This document shows, piece by piece, positions 43,068 through 51,249 of a DNA stretch of 64,000 bases. The notes below the pieces were generated by a model. The model did not search any database and was not told the origin of the DNA. It saw only the letters and a program-made list of their open reading frames with translations. The position numbers and the translations under genes are program-made. The stretch lies in contig CABUKE010000003.1 in NCBI GenBank assembly GCA_902492065.1, positions 1 through 64,000 of the forward strand, in the 5' to 3' direction. The stretch comes from an uncultured Eubacteriales bacterium. Lineage in GTDB: Bacteria > Bacillota > Clostridia > UBA1381 > UMGS1253. Numbering within the stretch: position 1 is the first letter of the stretch; every line of letters begins with the position of its first letter.

Positions 43068-43922
43068 TTATTTTTGCGTTCCCGCCCGAAAGGCTTTTGG
43101 CGTTTTGCCGGTCAGTTCCTTAAAATGCTTATAAAATAGCTTTCGGTCCGAATAACCCACCAGCTCAATCACTTTTTCCACGCTGTAATCCGTTTCACAC
43201 AGGTACTGCGCCGCCTTCTCAATCCGCTTTTTCCGAATATAACCGGACGGCGGCAGGCCGCAGCAAGCCTTAAACACGCGGCAAAAGTAGGACGGCGAAT
43301 AAAAGCACCGGGCTGCAAGGTCGCTGGGCGTCAATTTTTGGGCAAGATTTTCCTCAATATATGCCATCAGTGCAGAAAACGGCAGCTCGACACCGCCAAC
43401 CGGCTCCCGGCACATGGCGCGCAGCGTTTTTGCGAATAAAATCTGCAACCCGCCCTGCAAAACAGAGCGGTATCCCGTCCGCTTCTTCTCAAATTCTTCA
43501 AGCATCTGCTCCAAAAGCGCCTGTACCTCCAGAAGTTCTGCCCCACGGAAGGAAACGCGCCGCGCTGTGCTTTCCACCGAACCATCGTAATCGCTGAAAG
43601 CAGACAGGGTAAACACATCAAATATGGTGTCCGTGTCCATCAGCTTTTCGCTGATAAAGGACGGCTTGAGCAAAATATTTAAGTAGGTAAGCGCATGGAT
43701 GTGGCAGAAGGAATGCGGCTGTCCTACGTCAATAAACAGCAGGTCGCCGCGTTCCACCTCGTACGCGTTCTCTCCGATATACTGCGTTGCGCTGCCGTCA
43801 CAGATATACACCATCTCTACAAACTCATGCGTATGCGGCGGTTCGTCCGTGACCGCACGACACTTCTGGATACTGATGTTCTCGTGCGGATCCAAAAAGT
43901 CCGCCTCCCGGTATATACGCAT
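43068..43922 (-). CDS. AraC family transcriptional regulator
   Basis: 284 residues: an N-terminal cupin (HTHEFVEMVYICDGSATQYIG, ERGDLLFIDVGQPHSF) and a C-terminal AraC HTH pair (LTPSDLAARCFYSPSYFCRVFKACCGLPPSGYIRKKRIEKA in two helices; VEKVIELVGYSDRKLFYKHFKELTGKTPKAFR). The start at 43922 has GGAAGGG upstream. It lies 95 nt upstream of the ADP-ribosylglycohydrolase-like gene on the same strand and probably controls it in response to a sugar-like ligand. Confidence 0.9.
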   Translation of the reverse strand: MRIYREADFLDPHENISIQKCRAVTDEPPHTHEFVEMVYICDGSATQYIGENAYEVERGDLLFIDVGQPHSFCHIHALTYLNILLKPSFISEKLMDTDTIFDVFTLSAFSDYDGSVESTARRVSFRGAELLEVQALLEQMLEEFEKKRTGYRSVLQGGLQILFAKTLRAMCREPVGGVELPFSALMAYIEENLAQKLTPSDLAARCFYSPSYFCRVFKACCGLPPSGYIRKKRIEKAAQYLCETDYSVEKVIELVGYSDRKLFYKHFKELTGKTPKAFRAGTQK

Positions 43923-43955
43923 TCTACCACACCCTTCCATTACAGATAGGCCAAA

Positions 43956-43989
43956 CAAGGCCGCCCGTGTTTACATACGGGCGGCCTTG
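43956..43989 (-). terminator. Hairpin after the Na/Pi cotransporter gene
   Basis: Perfect 13-bp G/C-rich stem CAAGGCCGCCCGT and complement, 8-nt loop, 9 nt after the cotransporter stop. The following T-run is short (TTT), so termination efficiency is uncertain. Confidence 0.7.
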
Positions 43990-43997
43990 CTGAAATT

Positions 43998-45788
43998 TTA
44001 CTCTTCCTTATCTTTTTCTTTCTGCTTTTTGGTAATATTGTACTTTTCGAGATATTCCCGATATATCAGCTTGTACTCGTTTGTTTTATTCATATGCAAA
44101 TCCTTCATGTACAAGTGCTGGTCGTAACCAACTACCTGCGGATTGGCAAGCTGCTCAACCGCAAGGCCGATATTCGAGCAGTGATCCGCAATCCGTTCCA
44201 AATTGTTGATAACATCCAAAAACAGTACGCCAGACTTAAAGTTACACTTCTGCTTGGTCAGACGGTTGACGTGGCGCATTTTATAGGTTTCCTTCATCAA
44301 GTCAATCACATCCTCACACGGCTGAATCCGCTTTGCCGCATCGAGGTCGCGGAACTCATACGCCTGCACCGCAAGCCCAACAATTTCCCGCGTTGCCCGC
44401 GCCATTGTGTCCAGCTCGGAAAGGGCTTTTTTCGATGTTTCAATATCCTCTTTTACCGCAGACTCGACCCCTTCAGCAATATTATACGCATGGTCGCCGA
44501 TACGCTCCAAGTCCGTAATGATATGGAACATCATGGAAACATTTTCATTTTCTTCTTCCGTAAGCGGCTCGTCTGCAATCTTGACCAGATATTGTGTTGT
44601 ATTAGCCTCCATTTCGTCTATGGCAAGCTCATTGTCATCGACCTCGTTCATGTTAAGCGCCTTTTGTTTTTCCAGCATATCAAGTGACATTCCCACGCTT
44701 TCCTGTGCCAAATGTGCCATGCCAACAACCTGCTTAACCGCCTGTCCAATGGCAAGCGCAGGAGTCGCAAGCAAGCGTTCGTCCAGTGCATTGTAGCCCA
44801 TACGTGTTTCCTTCCCCGGCACAATGAGGTGTGCGCATTTTACGAGGAAGTTTGAGAATGGCAACAGGAGCAAAGTATTAGAAATATTGAATATCAGATG
44901 GAATATCGCGATGTTAAGCCGGCTCGTCTGCTCGTTCCAGAACGGTAAATACGTCGCCACCGGAAACGCATAAATCAAAATCAGGAACAACAATGTGCCA
45001 ATCACATTGAACAACAAGTGAATCACAGCCGCGCGCTTTGCATTTTTATTGGCTCCAACGCTTGATAGAATTGCCGTAATACAAGTACCAATATTCTGCC
45101 CCAAAATTACGGGAACAACCGAAGAAAACGGCAGAACCATCGTTCCGGCCAATGTCTGCAAAATTCCGACAGAAGCGGACGAACTCTGAATAATGGCAGT
45201 CACGCCCGCGCCAACGAGTACACCAAGCAACGGATTGCTAAACGACAACAATACCTGCTGGAACTCCGGGTTGTCCTTTAGAAAAGACATGGACGTTTCC
45301 ATCATACCGAGTCCGACAAACAAAAAGCCAAACCCTGCAAAAATCATGCCGAGGTTTTGGTACTTCTTTTTATTGATAAACAAAATAAAGAATACGCCGA
45401 CTGCCGCAAGAATCGGAGCCCAGAAAGACGGCTTTAAAAGCTCCATATAAACGGTAGCGGAGGAATTAATATCCTCCAGACTGATAATAAACGAGGTAAT
45501 CGTCGTACCGATATTGGCCCCCATGATTACGCCGACCGCCTGGCCCAGCTTCATGATACCGGCATTGATAAAGCCAATTACCATAACCGTGGTAGCAGAC
45601 GAACTCTGGATCAAGGCTGTTACTGCCGTACCAATCAGCACGCCCTTGATTTTGTTGCTTGTGAAGCTGTCAATGATTTTGCTGAGCCGGTCGCCGGCGA
45701 ACTTTTCCAGCCCGTCGCCCATTACCTTCATGCCGTACATGAAGAACGCAAGCCCCGCCAGCAGCGAAATAATCCATTCAAACTGCAT
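43998..45788 (-). CDS. Na/Pi cotransporter family protein with PhoU-like C-terminus
   Basis: 596 residues. The membrane half (~1-330) contains two inverted repeats with the NptA signature QSSSATT (~61-67, ALIQSSSATTVMVIGF) and QSSSASVGIL (~200). A GANIGTT and a GQNIGTC motif follow each repeat. The C-terminal ~220 residues are helical and PhoU-like (TDLERIGDHAYNIAE, VINNLERIADHCSNIG). Likely sodium-coupled phosphate uptake or export at the plasma membrane, regulated by the PhoU-like domain. Length and layout are normal. Confidence 0.93.
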   Translation of the reverse strand: MQFEWIISLLAGLAFFMYGMKVMGDGLEKFAGDRLSKIIDSFTSNKIKGVLIGTAVTALIQSSSATTVMVIGFINAGIMKLGQAVGVIMGANIGTTITSFIISLEDINSSATVYMELLKPSFWAPILAAVGVFFILFINKKKYQNLGMIFAGFGFLFVGLGMMETSMSFLKDNPEFQQVLLSFSNPLLGVLVGAGVTAIIQSSSASVGILQTLAGTMVLPFSSVVPVILGQNIGTCITAILSSVGANKNAKRAAVIHLLFNVIGTLLFLILIYAFPVATYLPFWNEQTSRLNIAIFHLIFNISNTLLLLPFSNFLVKCAHLIVPGKETRMGYNALDERLLATPALAIGQAVKQVVGMAHLAQESVGMSLDMLEKQKALNMNEVDDNELAIDEMEANTTQYLVKIADEPLTEEENENVSMMFHIITDLERIGDHAYNIAEGVESAVKEDIETSKKALSELDTMARATREIVGLAVQAYEFRDLDAAKRIQPCEDVIDLMKETYKMRHVNRLTKQKCNFKSGVLFLDVINNLERIADHCSNIGLAVEQLANPQVVGYDQHLYMKDLHMNKTNEYKLIYREYLEKYNITKKQKEKDKEE

Positions 45789-45830
45789 AAATCTACCTCA
45801 CCTATCTTGTAATATTTTTCCCCGTAATGA

Positions 45831-46469
45831 TTAGTATCCCAAATTTTCCGGAACCAGAATCACCGTAATTCTACCCGGCCACTTGTAACAGTTGTGGATA
45901 ATGCTCGTGATATTACAAATCCGCTGCTGACACGTACAGTCATGACATTTGCCGTCCTCTGTACACGGCGTTGGATGATTAATGCGCTTTGCGTTAAGCG
46001 GCGCAACCTCCTTTGCGCGGATAATACCTGCGTTGATATCGCGCACGACCTTGTTTGTGCCGGCAATCACAATGACATTTTTCGGACCGAAGGCCATAGC
46101 CGCAACGCGGTTACCCGTGCAGTCGATATTGACCAGTTCACCGTTTTTTGTAATTGCGTTTGTGCTCGTTACAAAATAGTCTGCGCTCAGCCCCTCGCGG
46201 TATTTGTCACACATTGCCTCAAAATTTGGCTGGTTGTAGCGGTCTATGTATTTATACGCCCCATTTTGAATATCAGAGAGTACGTTCGTTTCGTTAAGTG
46301 TCACGCTCCCGCCAACCGCCACGCTCGCCCCTTCCGGAATCAGCGACGCAATTACTGCGCGTACAGCCTCGACATTTTCCACGTAAATCGCGTTGTAACC
46401 TTTTTTCTTTAATACGCCAATCATTTCTTTTGCGACACACTCCCGGTGCCAGCGTTTGATTGCTTCCAT
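45831..46469 (-). CDS. LUD domain protein (LutC/YkgG-like)
   Basis: 212 residues. The LUD fold is shown by GYNAIYVENVEAVRAVIASLIPEGASVAVGGSVTLNE and by GNRVAAMAFGPKNVIVIAGTNKV. The C-terminal Cys-rich stretch CTEDGKCHDCTCQQRIC is usual in this clostridial branch and may bind metal. LutC participates in lactate oxidation with LutA and LutB, but neither is present here, so a different role is likely. ATG 46469 has GGAGGT upstream. Confidence 0.85.
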   Translation of the reverse strand: MEAIKRWHRECVAKEMIGVLKKKGYNAIYVENVEAVRAVIASLIPEGASVAVGGSVTLNETNVLSDIQNGAYKYIDRYNQPNFEAMCDKYREGLSADYFVTSTNAITKNGELVNIDCTGNRVAAMAFGPKNVIVIAGTNKVVRDINAGIIRAKEVAPLNAKRINHPTPCTEDGKCHDCTCQQRICNITSIIHNCYKWPGRITVILVPENLGY

Positions 46470-46579
46470 TTTCAGACCTCCTACCCAAATTCTATATTTT
46501 TCCTGCGCGTAAATAATATGAAAAAGCTGCGTTGCGGCTTTGCTGCATGAAAACACCACCCGAAAGCTGCTTTTTCCAT

Positions 46580-46598
46580 CGCAAACCTATGGTTTGCG
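46580..46598 (-). repeat. Short perfect inverted repeat after the VOC gene
   Basis: CGCAAACC / GGTTTGCG, 8-nt arms with a 3-nt loop, starting 3 nt after the VOC protein stop on the minus strand. No T-run follows, so it is more likely an mRNA-end or processing hairpin than an intrinsic terminator. The 46470-46601 gap otherwise contains no gene I can support. Confidence 0.45.
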
Positions 46599-46601
46599 TA
46601 T

Positions 46602-46988
46602 TTATACCAATGGCTCCGGCCGCACAATCAGATGGCATACATTTCCATCTATATCACGGAAGAAAAACGTCTTGATTCCCTTCGGCGAAACAGAAACGTC
46701 CGTCACAACCTCCGCGCCCGCTGCCTTGAGCTTGTCCACCATCGGCTCAAACTTGCTGTCATCAATGGAAAACGCAAGGTGACGGATGCCTGCCGTCATA
46801 TGGTTTTTCTTTTCCTCACCAATCTCCGTCATTACAAACTCAATCATGTCCCCGCTCTCAAACGCCAGAAAATACGTCCCCTTGCCGTTGTCGTAAACGG
46901 TTTTTAAGTCGAACATATCTTTGTACCAGTCACTCAGTCTTTTCGTGTCCTGTGACAGAATCGCCACATGCTCAATGCCCTTTACCAT
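46602..46988 (-). CDS. VOC (glyoxalase/bleomycin resistance) superfamily protein
   Basis: 128 residues with two beta-alpha-beta-beta-beta modules: IEHVAILSQDTKRLSDWYKDMF and IRHLAFSIDDSKFEPMVDKLKAAG, ending FFFRDIDGNVCHLIVRPE. Metal-ligand-type residues His (EHVAI), Glu (MIEFV), His (RHLAF) and the C-terminal acidic position are present. The family includes glyoxalases, dioxygenases and binding proteins; specificity cannot be read here. Start ATG 46988 with GGGGAGG upstream. Confidence 0.85.
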   Translation of the reverse strand: MVKGIEHVAILSQDTKRLSDWYKDMFDLKTVYDNGKGTYFLAFESGDMIEFVMTEIGEEKKNHMTAGIRHLAFSIDDSKFEPMVDKLKAAGAEVVTDVSVSPKGIKTFFFRDIDGNVCHLIVRPEPLV

Positions 46989-47007
46989 AACAAAAAAGCC
47001 TCCCCTA

Positions 47008-47682
47008 TCACTTAGATATAAATTCTTTTCCTTCACAGAGCAGCGCCGTCCTGTGACACTGCACAAAAACCACGTCAAAGCCTTCGATATACTTATCCAT
47101 CGCTTCCACCACAAGCTCCGGCTTCACGTTGTATTCGTTGCCCGCCGGCACAGCCATCGAAAGAGTCAAAAACCGCCCCTCTGTCGCCATGACCGCAAGC
47201 TTTTTTATATCTTTCTTGATATCAACGTCTTTGACGCTGCTTTTGCTCTTTTTTGAAACAATAATCGAATCGCGCGATAAAAATGCGCCAATGTCCGGCA
47301 CAAACGGTGCTTTTAACTCCACCTCAACGCGGTAATGTGCCTCATCAAGCTTTTTCAGACTAATGTCGCCCTCACCGACACGCTTGACCGCCGTTACAAC
47401 AATCCCGCCGCCGAACGCCTCGTTGAACCGCTCCAAAACCACTTGTTCTTCTACCATTTCATCAAAATCTATATCAATATATTCGTCCTCACTCGTCGTC
47501 CCAACCGAAATCGGCATTGCCACCATCATGACCGGATGCGGATTAAATCCCTCCGTATATGTCACAGGCAACCCGCTCCGGCGGACGGTACGGTTAAGCA
47601 CACGCACAAAGTCCAGGTGAGAGATATAGCGCACTGCCGCTGTCTTTTCATAGCGCAGGCGGTATGTGTAGTTACCTTTCAA
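47008..47682 (-). CDS. TIGR03936 family (DUF2344) radical-SAM-associated protein
   Basis: 224 residues starting LKGNYTYRLRYEKTAAVRYISHLDFVRVLNRTVRR, diagnostic of this family; further blocks are GFNPHPVMMVAMPISVGTTSEDEYIDI and a lysine-rich KKSKSSVKDVDIKKDIKKL. The start is a TTG at 47682 with GGAGGGGGG upstream. The gene overlaps the end of the radical SAM gene by 11 nt. The pair is often seen together and is thought to act in RNA or ribosome-linked metabolism; no reaction is established. Confidence 0.88.
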   Translation of the reverse strand: MKGNYTYRLRYEKTAAVRYISHLDFVRVLNRTVRRSGLPVTYTEGFNPHPVMMVAMPISVGTTSEDEYIDIDFDEMVEEQVVLERFNEAFGGGIVVTAVKRVGEGDISLKKLDEAHYRVEVELKAPFVPDIGAFLSRDSIIVSKKSKSSVKDVDIKKDIKKLAVMATEGRFLTLSMAVPAGNEYNVKPELVVEAMDKYIEGFDVVFVQCHRTALLCEGKEFISK

Positions 47683-49513
47683 CGCATATCCCCCCTCCAA
47701 AGCATTCCGCACCGCAATGCAGACATTGCTCGCGGCAATTTGGAGTCAGCTTCTCCTCATAGGCAAGGCGCGCCTCTTTCTCCAAAAACTTCTTCCCAAC
47801 GCCCACGTCGATGTGCTCCCACGGCAGGATTTCGTCAAAGCCGCGCTTACGCTGATTGTAAAACTTCGGGTCAACGCCGCAGTCGTCGAACGCTTTCATC
47901 CACATTTCAAAGTTAAAGTATTCGTTCCACCCATCAAACTTACAGCCGTTTTTGTGCGCCGCCAACAGAACCTTCGACAGCTTCCGGTCGCCGCGCGCAA
48001 ACACGCCCTCTAAAAAGCTGACCTCCGCGTCATGCCAGCTGAACTTGATCTGCCGCGACTTCATACTGCCGCGTACAAGCCGCTGCTTTTCGTAAATGGT
48101 TTCAATGTCGTCCTGCGCCTCCCATTGAAACGGCGTAAACGGCTTTGGCACAAACGTCGACGCGCTCACGCTCACGCGCGGCATTCCGCGCCGCTCCTCC
48201 TTCGGAATTGCATAATAAGCGCCCAGCACCTTATGCGCCAAATCGCCGATTCCGGCCAAATCCTGCTCCGTTTCCGTTGGCAAGCCAATCATAAAGTAAA
48301 GCTTTACATTCGTCCAGCCGCCCTTAAAAATCATGGACGCGGAATCAATGATGTTCTGCTCTGTAATCCCTTTTTTAATTACGTCGCGCAGACGCTGGCT
48401 CCCCGCCTCGGGTGCAAAGGTAATACCGCTTTTGCGAACGGTCTGCACTTTTTCCATCAAATCGAGTGAAAAATTATCAATCCGCAGCGACGGCAGCGAC
48501 AGGTTGACCTTCTTTTCCTTCGCCTCCTCCAGCAACCCTTTCGTCAGGGCCGCAAGCTGGCTATAGTCGCTTGTGCTGAGCGAACAAAGCGAGATTTCCT
48601 CATACCCCGTCGCCGCAACTAATTTTTTCGCTAACTCGACAAGCTCATCCGCATTCTTCTCCCGCACCGGACGGTAGACATACCCCGCCTGACAAAAACG
48701 GCACCCGCGCACGCAGCCGCGGAAAATCTCCAGCGTCACACGGTCATGTACCGTTTCCCCATATGGTACAACAAGCGTTTCCGGGAAATACGACTTCGTA
48801 AAGTCGCGGACAATGCGCTTGCGGATTTTCTTTTTCGCGCACGGGCGCACCGGCCCGAATGCGTGAATCGTGCCGTCGTCGTTATATTCCACATCATAAA
48901 ATGCGGGGACATATATCCCCTCAATTTCGCATATAGCTTCCAAATAAGCCTCACGCGGCGCGCCGCTCTGTTTCCACACGCGGTACGCGTCCATCAGCTC
49001 GCCCATGACCTCCTCGCCCTCGCCCATGATAAAGAAATCTATGATTTCCGCCAAAGGCTCCGGGTTATACGCGCACGCGCCGCCAGCGCACACAAACGGC
49101 ATACCCGCGCCGCGTTCCGCACTCGTGAGCGGGATGCCTGCCAGGTCAAGCATATTGATTACATTCGAATAACTCAACTCATACATCAGCGTGAAGCCGA
49201 CTATATCAAAGTCACACACATCCGTCTTTGTTTCAAGTGAGAACAGCTTCATGCCATGCTCGCGCATTTTCTCCTCCATGTCTGGCCATGGCGCAAACAC
49301 GCGCTCGCAGTAGGTGTCCGCGCGCTCGTTGAGCAGGTGGTAGAGGATTTTCATCCCGAGGTGCGACATGCCGACCTCGTAATTGTCCGGGAAGCAGAAG
49401 GCGAACCGGATGTCCACGTCCGCCGGATTCTTTTTTACCATCCCGAGCTCGCCGCCCGTATACTGCACCGGCTTTTTCACCGACATCAGGATTTTATCAA
49501 TTGGATTTATCAT
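47672..49513 (-). CDS. TIGR03960 family B12-binding-type radical SAM protein
   Basis: 613 residues. An N-terminal Rossmann-like, cobalamin-binding-type region (~30-200) is followed by a radical SAM core with CVRGCRFC (~266-273, CxxxCxxC holding the 4Fe-4S cluster). ITFAPEAGSQRLRDVIKKG and LYFMIGLPTET fit MiaB/YgiQ-like elements of TIGR03960. Near the C-terminus there is CREQCLHCGAEC. ATG 49513 is chosen because the family begins there; an earlier in-frame start (49612) would add residues unlike the family. Function unknown. Confidence 0.9.
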   Translation of the reverse strand: MINPIDKILMSVKKPVQYTGGELGMVKKNPADVDIRFAFCFPDNYEVGMSHLGMKILYHLLNERADTYCERVFAPWPDMEEKMREHGMKLFSLETKTDVCDFDIVGFTLMYELSYSNVINMLDLAGIPLTSAERGAGMPFVCAGGACAYNPEPLAEIIDFFIMGEGEEVMGELMDAYRVWKQSGAPREAYLEAICEIEGIYVPAFYDVEYNDDGTIHAFGPVRPCAKKKIRKRIVRDFTKSYFPETLVVPYGETVHDRVTLEIFRGCVRGCRFCQAGYVYRPVREKNADELVELAKKLVAATGYEEISLCSLSTSDYSQLAALTKGLLEEAKEKKVNLSLPSLRIDNFSLDLMEKVQTVRKSGITFAPEAGSQRLRDVIKKGITEQNIIDSASMIFKGGWTNVKLYFMIGLPTETEQDLAGIGDLAHKVLGAYYAIPKEERRGMPRVSVSASTFVPKPFTPFQWEAQDDIETIYEKQRLVRGSMKSRQIKFSWHDAEVSFLEGVFARGDRKLSKVLLAAHKNGCKFDGWNEYFNFEMWMKAFDDCGVDPKFYNQRKRGFDEILPWEHIDVGVGKKFLEKEARLAYEEKLTPNCREQCLHCGAECFGGGICVER

Positions 49514-49626
49514 CAAATAACCGCTTTCTATTTGTCGTTCTCTGTCGTAAAACGTGGGTATATGGAAACATACCAAATTTAGTATACCATGTTCTTTACA
49601 AAAACGCAACAAATTTTACACGCTGT

Positions 49627-50058
49627 TTACATTTTTGGTGCATTTTCATATCCTTTCAGCGCAGACCGTATCTGCGCCGCTGTATCTGAAGCATTGTATT
49701 CCAAAACATCGTCGCGGTACGCCCAATGAAAGCCGTCGCCTACATAGCGCGGAAAGACATGCATGTGATAGTGGCCAATGTCATTGAATACGCCGCCGTC
49801 CTGCATGATACTGTACCCATCCGGGTGAAAAATTTCTTTGATCGCTCCGGCAATTCTTGCAGACAGCCGCATAATGGCGCAGGCGGTAGACTCCGGCAGT
49901 TCATCAGCATCCAGATAGTGCTTGACCGGCACAACCAAAACGTGCCCAACATTGATTGGGTCGTGGTCTAAAAAGCAAACGACCTTTTCATCCTCGTAAA
50001 TAATCTGTGCCGGAGCCATATGATTGGCAATCTGGCAAAAAACACAGTCTCTTTCCAT
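49627..50058 (-). CDS. HIT family hydrolase
   Basis: 143 residues of the histidine-triad superfamily, with CVFCQIA near the N-terminus, NVGHVLVVPVKHY, and the catalytic triad HYHMHVFPR (~98-106). Such enzymes cleave nucleoside phosphoramidates or dinucleotides. ATG 50058 has AAGGAGG upstream. It is 10 nt downstream of the lyase-like gene on the same strand. Confidence 0.9.
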   Translation of the reverse strand: MERDCVFCQIANHMAPAQIIYEDEKVVCFLDHDPINVGHVLVVPVKHYLDADELPESTACAIMRLSARIAGAIKEIFHPDGYSIMQDGGVFNDIGHYHMHVFPRYVGDGFHWAYRDDVLEYNASDTAAQIRSALKGYENAPKM

Positions 50059-50068
50059 AAACTCCTCC

Positions 50069-51235
50069 TTACCGTGTCTGCTCCAAAAGCGGCTCCACGT
50101 CCGTCACTGCCGCACTCACGCGCCCCGTCACCGTCGCCGTATACATCACCACGGTATCGCCGAGTGCAAACTGCGGATGCGGGTCAATATGATAGCCGCA
50201 CGGTTCCTCGCGCGTATAGAGGGCAGGGTTTTCCGTCACGATATTGGCGTACTTTTTCGTTTCTGTATTGTAGAAATGTACCCGCGACTTGCAGCCTCGA
50301 TACCACTTTTTCCCGTCAATCTCGTTTTCATCCGCAACAAAATACCGCTCGTCGTCCGTGCAATGTGCGTGCCATGTACCGCGCGGATCAACCACCTCTC
50401 GCGCGCCCGTTTCCGTATCAATGCGAATCGCGCCATAGTCCCAGTCGACGTAATAGATACTCCTGCCGTCCGCGCTCCACCACTCGTGGCGCGCCTCGGT
50501 GTAAAGCGGCGGCCAGTACACAGGTGCTTCACCCTTTTTCATCGTCCACAGCCGCGCTAACTTGCCGTTTTCATCAGTCGTAATGTCGTGAAATGTGCCG
50601 TCCTGCTTTTCCGCCCACATATCCTCGGCAAACAGCATCCAGTCCGGAACAGCGGGGTTAAGCTGCGCATGGTTGCGCGCATAGTCGAACTCCTGCCACA
50701 CGGTATACTGCCCACCCACAAGGTCAATGTCGCCCATGACCCAATGGTTGCCCACTTCCGCGTCAAAGCACGCCTTTTTCTTATTCGGCGAAAACGTCAT
50801 ATGCGTCGCAATGCGGGACAGCGTCCCCTTCCCGCGCAGAAACGGCGGAAGCGGCGCGACGCGCTGCGTCTTGTCCTCTTTGTGCGGCCCGCGTTTATAT
50901 ACGCCGCTTTTGTTGCACCAGTACGCTGTACCGTCATCGAGGTCAATCAGCGGCGACGCGTCTAAAAACTCTGTTTCCGGAAAATGCGTAAACGTATCCT
51001 TCTCCAAGTCGACCACCGCAAGCGAGCGGCCGTAATTCGCGTCGCCCGCAGGCGGGAACGCGCAGTACACCCATAGATAGCGGCCGTCGTTCGTGATTGA
51101 GCGATTGGTGAAATAAAACGACTGCGTATGCGGAACGATATCGCTCGTCAAAATATAGCTCACAACGCCGCTTGCCGGGTCTATCCACTTTGTAAAATGC
51201 TTCGACTGTGCCACCCGTTCCATAAACTTTGACAT
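50069..51235 (-). CDS. Oligogalacturonate lyase-like (PL22-type) beta-propeller protein
   Basis: 388 residues without a signal peptide. Repeated blade-like strands and the segments NHAQLNPAVPDWMLFAEDMW and WWSADGRSIYYVDWDYG resemble PL22 oligogalacturonate lyases, cytoplasmic beta-propellers that split unsaturated or saturated oligogalacturonides to 5-keto-4-deoxyuronate. Candidate metal/catalytic residues include the His of NHAQ and HAHCTDDERYF. Two adjacent ATGs (51238 and 51235) fit; GGGGG spacing favours the second. Its place beside a cytoplasmic heparinase-like lyase supports intracellular uronate oligosaccharide breakdown, but pectin specificity is inference. Confidence 0.75.
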   Translation of the reverse strand: MSKFMERVAQSKHFTKWIDPASGVVSYILTSDIVPHTQSFYFTNRSITNDGRYLWVYCAFPPAGDANYGRSLAVVDLEKDTFTHFPETEFLDASPLIDLDDGTAYWCNKSGVYKRGPHKEDKTQRVAPLPPFLRGKGTLSRIATHMTFSPNKKKACFDAEVGNHWVMGDIDLVGGQYTVWQEFDYARNHAQLNPAVPDWMLFAEDMWAEKQDGTFHDITTDENGKLARLWTMKKGEAPVYWPPLYTEARHEWWSADGRSIYYVDWDYGAIRIDTETGAREVVDPRGTWHAHCTDDERYFVADENEIDGKKWYRGCKSRVHFYNTETKKYANIVTENPALYTREEPCGYHIDPHPQFALGDTVVMYTATVTGRVSAAVTDVEPLLEQTR

Positions 51236-51249
51236 CATCTTCCCCCGCT

